Shown here: positions 56,048 to 64,000 of the stretch, in pieces
Layout of the letters: each line of letters begins with the position of its first letter
Numbering within the stretch: position 1 is the stretch's first letter
From: Arthrinium phaeospermum
Lineage: Eukaryota; Ascomycota; Sordariomycetes; Amphisphaeriales; Apiosporaceae
DNA: 64,000 nt
Assembly (NCBI GenBank): GCA_006503535.1
Contig: QYRS01000001.1
Location: forward strand, 3,162,001-3,226,000
Direction of reading: 5' to 3'
Made by a program: the position numbers and the translations under genes
Notes under the pieces: model-generated
Seen by the model: only the letters and a program-made list of their open reading frames with translations
Told to the model about the DNA's origin: nothing
Database searches by the model: none

Positions 56048-58101
56048 ATGGAGCAGAATCACATGTTGCCCCGGCCGGCAAACACTGTTGATTTTACCTC
56101 GACTACCGCTGCGACTCACCACCCTCTCGATCAGAAGCCGGCCATCCTGCACCAGGACCCTCGACAACAAACTCCCTCAACAGACCCTGCGGCTTTGAAA
56201 ACATTCGATCGTACCTTTAAACTTCCACTGTATCCTCCACCGTCATATGCTCAAACACATCACCACGACCACAAAGCCCTTGTCTTCCCCGACGCTCCCA
56301 AGACGGAACTCGCTCCGATCCACACCTTCACTGGCCTCGCCAACGACGACAAGAAGAAGCATACTCTGCCGTCCCTGTCCTCCCTAACCGCCTCGTCGTC
56401 GCCTCCTTATCCCACGTCTCTGGCCCAGTCCAACCCGTCTGCCCCTCCGGCGCCGACCTACAACCCTCCAGCTCCCCCGTTATCCGCGACAGCGACTGCA
56501 TCGGCCTCGTCCTCGTCCTCGACTGCGGTTCCCCTTCGACCACAGGCTACTCACTGGCCGAGTCTCAATCCTCTGACGGCCTACTACGCCCCAAGCCATG
56601 CGCCAGGTGCAGAGCCAATGCAAATGGAAGGGGACTCAACAAACAGCAGCGTCTCGAGCGCGGCTTCACCAGAACAATACGAATCAGGTAGGGCAAGTAG
56701 CGTCAGTCTAGACGACCCAGACGTGAGGCTTGCCGCTGAAGCCCTGGGCGACTTAAGAGCAGGTCAGTTGGCCCACCAGAGCCCGGACAGCAGCAAGCGA
56801 CGCTGTCATTCCATTTCGTCGGGGTACGTACTAACAAGTCATCATCATGTGTAGACTTTGTATCTTCGCCAGGAGATCACAGCACAACACTACCATCGAC
56901 ACCAAGGTCACAATCGAACGCACCGCCCGAACCTCTTCTACAACTACTTACTACGAACCATCCGCTCCTCGGCAATGTTATCGAGGGAACACAATCGGCG
57001 TATCATGCCGGAAAGGAATTATACCCGCGCTTCAGGTCGGGTGCCGAATATGTCGAGGGCTATATGACCCCTATCGCAAACACTGTCGGCCATGTCGGTC
57101 GGAAAACCGGCGTGGAAGGAGGTGTGCGCTGGTTCTTGAAAGGAGGGTTGAACGGAGGGCGGAGGCACAAATCCCATGGTTCGGATCTGGAAGCCTGCAA
57201 CTTCAGGTCGCCGAACAAGAGGCGCAGAGTCGACGCGGGATCGGGAGAGATGATGGACCAGGACGAACACATGTCGGGGACAATAACCCCAAGAGCGACA
57301 AACGACCCCCACGACCGCAGGTTGTCCGTCGCGAGCACCATCGACACTCTGCCTGCATACGACGAATACCGATCTCCGGCATATACGGAGCAGTCGGAAA
57401 CACGGCCGACAAGCGGATCCGCATGGCAATCACGGCTCATCATGTCGACATCGGGCTTGAGCATTGCCATGAGCGAGGAGAGCTTGAGGAGTCTCAAGTA
57501 TTGTCTCAGCTGGTTACGCTGGGCCAATGTACACATTGGCAATGTCATCAACTCATTGAAGTCGGTCATGGACCGGTCAGCCAACGATCCGAGCATGGAA
57601 GGGTCCAGTACCGCAACCAGCGTCGAGCAACAACAAATGGCAGCGCGGATCAACGCCTTGAGAGCCGACGTTCTGAAGACCCTCCAAGATGTCATTAGCA
57701 CAGTTAGCAAATATGCTGGCGGTGCTCTGCCAGACAACGCCCGCATTCTTGTCCGACGCCACCTTACCAGCCTGCCTCAGCGCTTCCGCATCGCATCCAT
57801 GGCAGACGAGGGCCAGAGGACCGACCAGCAGACCGACCTGTCGGCCGAGGAGGCTGGCATTGCCAAGGAGAAGGAGATGCGCGAGGGAGTGCAGAAGGTT
57901 CTCGTCCTCGCCAAGGAGGGCCTCGACATGATGGCGCAGGTGTCCGGTGTTTTGGATGGCACCATCGTCAGTGCCGAAGAGTGGTGCGATAGACTAGGCC
58001 GAAAGAGGAGGCAGCAGCGCGAAGAGCTTCTCGAAGGCCCGCGGCTGCCGCATTTCCCTATTGACGATGGCAAAATGGACGTCAAGATGGCCGGACAATA
58101 G
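56048..58101 (+). CDS. opi1: Opi1/CCG-8-like transcription regulator
   Basis: Exons 56048-56762 and 56855-58101 encode 653 aa. The N-terminal 230 residues are Pro/Ser-rich. The Opi1 domain is clear from about residue 270: HPLLGNVIEGTQSAY, then KELYPRFRSGAEYVEGYMTP, GVRWFLKGG, and later LRSLKYCLSWLRWANVHIGNVI and the C-terminal EEWCDRLGRK block. In yeast Opi1 represses phospholipid synthesis genes; the Neurospora orthologue CCG-8 is clock-controlled and affects sterol and drug responses. A role in membrane-lipid transcription control is inferred. The intron contains CTAAC at the branch position. Confidence 0.9.
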
Positions 58102-59549
58102 ATGACGACGATAGCAAGATACGACGAGCGACGCGGAGAAGCATATCAAGACCAAAAAAAAGAGGTTGGTGTTCCGGGGAAAACTAAAAAAAGAGCAATG
58201 CCGAGGAGAGATGGGATGGCTAGGGTGTGGGGTTCACCAAGCATGTCATGGAGCCGACCGACCAGATCGGCATTACACCACATCACTAGTTCGACGGACT
58301 GGCCGATTTCCTTTCTACCGATACCGAGATTCTCGTTCTGGGGCCCCTCTCCCCTCTCACACCACACATGTCGCCTTGACATGTACACCCATCATATCTA
58401 CGAACTACGATTTTCTTACTACTGTCACGAAACCTCGTGCGCGAGGCACAGCTTATACCCTTTCGGCAGATTAATCGACGCCTTGTACATGTATTCAAGC
58501 TTGGATTCTTCGTCTGCTTGCTGAACGCCGCATGCATACTTACACCTACCTTTTTCAAACTTCACACTGGTTCTCCCTGTGCACCACGTATAGGGGAATC
58601 TTTATACTAGGGCTTCTTTGGTTTCACTATGGGCAAGGCATCACTTTCCGGGACGGATTGACCAAAATAAATGGAAAATGAGGCACATTTAGCGGTACGT
58701 GGCTGGCGCTGTCACGGAGATGTCGTCGCGTACTCGACCATGGATGGAGGAGTTGTCTGTACTCATTTTACGCATAGCAATCTTGCGTGGCTCGGAATTG
58801 GGCTATTGATATTTATTGAATATATCGTACAAATTCACCGCATCTCTTGTCACCCATGTATCAATATTGTTTCCCGAGTTCATTGTTCGAGCATTTGCCT
58901 CTGCAGCGCGACGACTTGCCCACGACTTATGCTCCAAGCTGCGTCAGTAGCACGCTTTTGAGTTGCGGCATTCCATTGGGGTCCGCGGGCCCAACCCTCT
59001 CGGGACAGATGCCATCGTGATCGGGATTGACTCCCGCCAGGAAGCTCAGTATTCGTTTGGCAGTGAGGGCTTATTCACTATCGGATCATTGCTTAGACTC
59101 TTGCCAGCTTCAATAGCTGAACCATCCCTGGGCAAGCTCGACTTCCAACCGAAATTTGAGTTTTCTGTCACTCATCCATCGTCGCATGTTTATGATTAAT
59201 GCCCTGGCAGACGTTTCTGGAATCACGAACTGGACAGATCGGGGGGCGCGGACGGCCAAGGGCAACTAGGGCCTTGCTCACTCACTCAGCAGGCAGGCCC
59301 CTGGGAGGTCATATGGTCTGTTAGGTTGCATGGTCTCCAAACTTTGAGAGATATTGGTCTGGTATACGGTACAGTTCCCCAGCCTTTTCAAGCTAAGTTT
59401 GACGATGTCCCTCGGCTCTGCATTCTGCCCACTAAGCCATCCATAGGCTCCGCCGCTCCGTCTCTCGGAACCAATGATCCTATTCGTCTTCTCTTCTTCT
59501 CCTCCTCCTTCACCTTCCCACCCAAGGTAATCGCTCGTGACTTGCCTAT
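58102..59549. other. Intergenic region
   Basis: About 1.45 kb between convergent 3' ends. No supported gene. Confidence 0.45.
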
Positions 59550-60407
59550 TCAGGCTGGCACCCCGTCCCGAATCGCCTGGCTCAGCGTCGCATTCGGCCG
59601 GATCCACGGCCCCAGGCACTTCCCCGCCGCGCTCTCGAGCAGCAGGTCCGCCACCATGCGCCCGAACACGACGCTGCCCCAGTCGTCGAGGTGCGTCTCG
59701 TCGTCCGCCTTCAGGTTGTAGGCGTGCGCGGCGTCGCGGCCGATCCGGTTCACGTACATCCGCGACGCGGCGTTCAGGTCCAGCAGGGTCGTCGTCGCGC
59801 CCGTCGGGTCCCGGGCGGCGGCGGCGATGGTGGCGATGCGCTCGTCGTGGAGGGTGTCCTTCACGTCGTGCGGGGCGTCGGCGGGGAAGCTGCGTCGGGT
59901 TAGGGGGGTGAGGAGGATGGGGTGGGCTTGGTGCTGCTGGATGGTGCGGGCGAGGGTGGCGAGGTTGGTGGTGTATTGGGGGAGGGAGATGTTTTTGTCG
60001 GGTTTCTGTGGCATAGTCAGATGGTCGTGGTCCGTTCCAATGCGAAGTGAGTTAGAGCCTACCTGATCGTTATGCCCGAACTGCACCGTGACCCAGACTT
60101 GGAACCCCTCAGCGTTCTTCTCGTCGATGAGCCGCGTGACGTTTGCCCAGTCGCCGCCCTGGACGAAGGACACCGTCGTCGCCCCGTTGTGGCCCTTGTT
60201 CACACCCCACGCCGGCGGCGCCCACAGGAACGACAGGAAGCCGTTGCCCCACCCTCCGCCGCCGGCCGACTGGACCGCCGTGGTGGAGTCGCCGGCCAAG
60301 ATGAAGGCGGGCGGCTTGGGTGAGCAGGTGGGACAAGGGTTCGCGTACGCCGGGGTGACCAAGGGCAGTAGGAGAGCCGCGTGGGCTATGGCGTTGATGT
60401 TCACCAT
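59550..60407 (-). CDS. Secreted SGNH hydrolase, rhamnogalacturonan acetylesterase-like
   Basis: Exons 60407-60063 and 60005-59550 (57-nt intron) encode 266 aa. A signal peptide (MVNINAIAHAALLLPLVTPAYA) precedes the mature start. SGNH motifs follow: block I AGDSTTA with the nucleophile Ser, block III FGHNDQ directly at the splice, and block V DETHLDDWG with the catalytic Asp and His. This matches the CE12/rhamnogalacturonan acetylesterase group, which removes acetyl groups from pectin. The intron length is a multiple of three and would read through, but its removal restores the usual HNDQK junction. A TATATATA (60499-60507) lies about 95 bp upstream. Confidence 0.88.
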   Translation of the reverse strand: MVNINAIAHAALLLPLVTPAYANPCPTCSPKPPAFILAGDSTTAVQSAGGGGWGNGFLSFLWAPPAWGVNKGHNGATTVSFVQGGDWANVTRLIDEKNAEGFQVWVTVQFGHNDQVGSNSLRIGTDHDHLTMPQKPDKNISLPQYTTNLATLARTIQQHQAHPILLTPLTRRSFPADAPHDVKDTLHDERIATIAAAARDPTGATTTLLDLNAASRMYVNRIGRDAAHAYNLKADDETHLDDWGSVVFGRMVADLLLESAAGKCLGPWIRPNATLSQAIRDGVPA

Positions 60408-60890
60408 GGTGGTGATTTGGCTACGACAATCCGGACTTGAAGTCCCAATGATGATACTGCAACTCAGAACAGCATGGTGTCGCCAGATATGGAGCAAGTA
60501 TATATAGCTACCGCGACGAACCACCGGAGGTATTTGTATACCGCTCTGTAATTCTTCCGGTTCTACATGTATCACAGCAGTAGGTGCTGACCTTGACTGG
60601 CCGGGGTTCGCGTTAGTTGGACCCGAGCTGTGGAGAGAACCATGATTACTCTAATTCCGGCCAACAACTTGGTCGCTGTCAAAAAGTTCCATGAATGATG
60701 AGATCTGATCAAAGACTTCGCTGACTTGCAGGTCAATCTTGGACGGGTCGGGTAACATGATGTCTGACGACTGGCTGGTGCTTATGCCGGCAGCTAAGCC
60801 TATCTTCGCTCCATTGCCATCCCCACAGTATGTTTGGACTCCGGCTTGGACTACAACCGCTGGCATCTCCATGTCACTTAGTGTAACAGT
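60408..60890. other. Divergent promoter region
   Basis: About 480 bp between the esterase and HET start codons. A 73-codon frame on the minus strand here has no support beyond being open. Confidence 0.45.
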
Positions 60891-62884
60891 ATGAAGACGA
60901 TGGAGTGGCACAATACCGAGTGCAAGCGGCCAGACATCGTGGACTTTGGCAACGGCCGAAGCTGCTTAGCCTGCGGCTCCATCGAACCCCGCTCCATCTT
61001 ACCGCCGATCCGCCAGCAGTCCGAGATTCGCATCCTGCGCCTCCAGCACGGCGCCTTTGACGATCCCATCGTCTGCGAGGTCAACACCAAGGACTTGACC
61101 CTCCATCCGGAGTACGAGGCCGTGTCCTACACCTGGTCTGATGAGTCGGGCGACGCGACGCGATCCCGGACCATCCAGATCGGCGACAAGCCGTACCAGG
61201 TGACTGTCAACTGCGAGAACGCCCTCCGGCGCCTGCGACGCCAGTTCTCGTACCGCAAGTTGTGGATCGACGCCATATGTATTGACCAAGACAACGTGGA
61301 GGAACGCGGGCACCAAGTCCAACTCATGCCGCGCATCTACTCGGGTGCGAAAGCGGTGCAGATCTACGTCGGGGAGCTCACGACGCCGTCGCAGGTATTC
61401 CTGCAAGGTCTGCTGAGCCACTCATACGACGATGATATAAGCAAAGGCAACGACTATGAATTCCATCAGGGTATGTTCGAGTTTGTTGCTCGGCGGTATT
61501 TCAGTCGCGCCTGGATCCTTCAGGTCAGTACGTCGACATCGACAAATTCGTATGTCCAATGGTATATGTACTAATTGTTCAATGCAATTTACAGGAGGTA
61601 GCTCTTGCCAGGCAGGCCACCGTCCTCTGCGGCAGCATTTCTGTTCCGTGGTCATTGGTCAAGTCAGGCGAGATAGCCAACCTAGTCCGGTCTGGGCTTT
61701 ATGCCGTCTCCTCCCGGCAGTCGATCCCGCCTTGTTTCGCTTTTGATCACTCCCTTTATTCCACGCCGGGCCAGGAGTTGAAACTCCTGGACTTCGCCGC
61801 CCGCAACTGCATTGCCACTGACCCAAGGGACAAGATCTTCTCGCTACTCGGTGTCATAGCCGGAGGGCGACTTGGCACCATCGAGGCCGACTATAGCTTG
61901 AGTGTCTCTCAACTGTACGCCAAGACCGCACACTATCTGGCCTCGCAACACGGCTGGATGAGCGTGCTAGACAGAGCCGGGGTGGAGAACGCCTTCCTTA
62001 CTGACATTCCGTCGTGGGCCCCCGACTGGACCCGCCCCCTACGGAAAGATCCAGTGATGCTGAAAGGCCTTCCGGTACAGCGCTTCGAGGACGGAGAGTG
62101 GGACGAGGCCAGCAATACCCTTACCCTGAAGTTCCTCCGGCTTCCTGCCTGGAAGGGACGGGAATGGGAAGCCGGCCTTCTCATCTTCGAACCACACCTC
62201 GTGGACGGGCCGAGGTATCTCGTCTTCCCCTCCGATTCTCCGAATTGGATCATGACGGAAGGCCTTGCCAGAGACTTCCGTGCTGCTCACGAAGATGCAA
62301 CGGCAGAAATGGGCGGCTTGCCCAACCTAAGTGAGGGTGGGCCCGAAACCTACGGACTGCCCCAGGTTCCCGTCCATTCCGCAGACCTGCGCTGTCGTCC
62401 GGCGGGAACGGACACGTACACCCTGGAGGCGAGCAACTGCTCCGACACGCGGATGTTTTGGTCGCAGGTACCCGCCTCGACCGCCGTGCAAATGTTTACC
62501 CTCACGATCACCGAGATGCACTGCTACAAGGTCCTAGGTCTGTTCACCAGCGAACCGACGGGCCAGTTGATCCCCAACGAGGAAAACGTCAACAATACCA
62601 TGGTGGATCTGCTGCATCGGATCCGGGCCCTTCGACACCAAGAGCCTAGGGATCCCGAGCTCGAGGACCTCTGGATGAACGAGTACCGGGCTGGCAACCT
62701 GGTGAGGATCGAGGCCTTGAAACAGTCTTCGGTACGCTTAAGGGTCACTATTAGCGAGCCGTATCCTAGTGAGAACGGGTTCAACTCGGTTCATCACCCG
62801 GAGTTCGTCCGGGTCAACGACGGGCTCTGGAGGTTGCTGGTGCGGAATTACGTTCTGCAGGAGACGACTATCAAACTAATATAA
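60891..62884 (+). CDS. Heterokaryon-incompatibility (HET) domain protein, HET-6 type
   Basis: Exons 60891-61523 and 61595-62884 encode 640 aa. The HET domain spans about residues 45-225: IRILRLQHG, YEAVSYTWSDES, LWIDAICIDQDNVEERGHQV, and RAWILQEV across the splice. A later DPRDKIFSLLGVI block is typical of HET-6-like proteins. The C-terminal half has no named domain. A short Cys pair (SCLACGS) lies near residue 26. The role is probably in non-self recognition or programmed cell death. It is of a different subtype from the HET gene at 47239, so the two are not tandem duplicates. Confidence 0.88.
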
Positions 62885-63728
62885 ATGTAGCTTCCGGATT
62901 GCCTTTGCTACTTGATGCCTGTGATAATGACGTTTCTCAAACCCCCCTTTCCCCCCTTTCCCTTGTATTTTGGCTGCTCGCACGATGGGGATTCGCCAGG
63001 TGCATAACAAAGCCACTGAACCAGGCTGGAGAGCATATAAGACAATAATAGAAATAAAACAAAGCAAACTCAGGCAAGCAAACGTGCATACAACTTGATA
63101 ATTTGGGCTGTAGAATAAAGTAGTTACTCACCATCTTGTTTCGAGGTACAATATTGCTACTTCGCTGATTCGTAGCACATAGACATGTCTAGAGCATTAC
63201 CATAGCTGTAAGTTCTAAGGAATAAAGATGAACACTCTACGGACCCAATGAACCGAACTTCTTCATGGTTCCTTGAAGATGGGTTTGATCTGTTCGGATT
63301 TAGGGGTACATGAGTTTCGTCTCATTGATACGGGGCTCTACAAAGATAATACATCTAGTAGCTACCAGTGGGACGCTCAAATGATTGACGTCCCAACAAA
63401 GGAAAGCCTTGTGCAAGCACGGTCACAATGTTATTCGTTACATACTGAAAAGCGTCATCTGGAACTGTCCAGGGGGTGCTGCACACACCGATATCTGAGA
63501 CATGGTGGCTTAACCTACGATACTTCCACACAGCTCTGGCCATTGTACGCACAGACCTATGGCGAGGAGACGTTTTGGTTTATAAAGTTGTTTGGGATTC
63601 TAGTCAATATCGTATTCGCTACCATAAGGTTTTGTTTTCCCGTGATTTCTATTATCTTACCCAAGTGACTTCATCCCTGAATACCAGATCACACACGTGG
63701 CATCCTCTACCATTACTATAAAAGCAAC
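62885..63728. other. Intergenic region, right side
   Basis: About 840 bp, AT-rich. No supported gene. Confidence 0.45.
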
Positions 63729-64000
63729 ATGACGAAAGACCAGAGGCAAGCACACCGCAGGATCGACCAAACCAATGCAAATACAGGAGGATCGAATAAG
63801 CTGCTAGCTTGCGGTATACAGAGTGCCGGCTTCATAATCTCTGAACCAGGATGTTTCGAGAACCCCAGGACTCCTCCGCCTGTACCAGGAAGTCGAAATA
63901 CGGAGGCAATATCATCAGGTGCACATCAAAACGAAACGACTTCCTGGACGGATGTCGTATCACGAGCAAAAGTCTTGTCAGAAGCCACAAGCCAGCCCCT
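63729..64000 (+). CDS. Open frame cut by the right edge, function unknown
   Basis: From the ATG at 63729 the frame stays open for 90 codons to the window end. The predicted start is polar, with a Gln/Arg-rich beginning (MTKDQRQAHRRIDQ) and a later TSWTDVVSRAKVLSEA stretch. I recognise no family. A sequence like TATAAAAG lies only a few bases before the ATG, too close to be its TATA box, so the true start may be elsewhere. Confidence 0.3.
   Translation, partial: MTKDQRQAHRRIDQTNANTGGSNKLLACGIQSAGFIISEPGCFENPRTPPPVPGSRNTEAISSGAHQNETTSWTDVVSRAKVLSEATSQP

Noticed and set aside
59278..59619. Short frames overlapping the 3' end of the esterase
   Set aside because: Overlap with a well-supported gene and no own features.
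60651..60893. Small minus-strand frame between the esterase and HET genes, considered as a HET-s-like partner
   Set aside because: No amyloid-type repeat or known prion-forming motif; overlaps the HET start region. Not enough to call.
1..64000. CRISPR arrays, insertion sequences, LTR retrotransposons, rRNA
   Set aside because: No regular spacer arrays, integrase or reverse transcriptase motifs or rRNA sequence were seen; the gene structures are fungal.

Overview
The window is nuclear DNA of a filamentous ascomycete (Pezizomycotina, most likely Sordariomycetes; the class is inferred). The evidence is: protein genes with short GT-AG introns (about 45-110 nt) and CTAAC-type branch points, a fungal rhodopsin-family membrane protein, two heterokaryon-incompatibility (HET) genes, a C2H2 plus fungal_trans regulator, an Opi1/CCG-8-like regulator, and a large NRPS. 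Genes are spread on both strands with no operons. Exon structures below were derived by hand from splice signals and reading frame. Every multi-exon model given keeps an open frame throughout.

Layout. 1-8.6 kb: a rhodopsin-family membrane protein (538-1889), a long stretch without protein genes that holds diverged tandem repeats and a strange tRNA-Pro gene (6531-6683), and a small nucleotidyltransferase-fold gene (8005-8643). 8.8-34.7 kb: a probable secondary-metabolite cluster. It contains a GliT-like dithiol flavoprotein, an alpha/beta hydrolase, a two-module NRPS, an 11-exon class I terpene synthase, a P450, an SREBP-type bHLH regulator, a 14-TM-type MFS exporter, a probably degraded 2-oxoglutarate oxygenase and a second alpha/beta hydrolase. 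35-42 kb: a second MFS transporter, a short-chain dehydrogenase, a DAO-type FAD oxidoreductase and a small Cys-rich protein. 42.7-64 kb: a C2H2 regulator, a Gfd2/YDR514C-like protein, a HET protein, AP-1 mu adaptin, the Opi1-like regulator, a rhamnogalacturonan-acetylesterase-like SGNH hydrolase, a second HET protein and an open frame cut by the right edge.

How the cluster may work (inference). The NRPS reads C(partial)-A-T-C-A-T-C. Its two A domains have nearly identical hand-read specificity residues, so it may join two similar amino acids. The terpene synthase and P450 are divergently transcribed next to it, which suggests either an amino acid-terpene hybrid or two co-regulated products. 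The strongest regulatory signal is a palindrome, GTGG-YR-CCAC. I find nine exact copies, all between 8.8 and 33.4 kb, in the promoter regions of the flavoprotein, hydrolases, NRPS, terpene synthase/P450 pair, MFS exporter and oxygenase, and none elsewhere by eye. The SREBP-type bHLH protein encoded inside the cluster is the natural candidate to bind it.

The most unusual single locus is the tRNA-Pro(CGG) gene. Besides the normal anticodon-loop intron, its D-loop carries a 58-nt insert with every hallmark of a spliceosomal intron.
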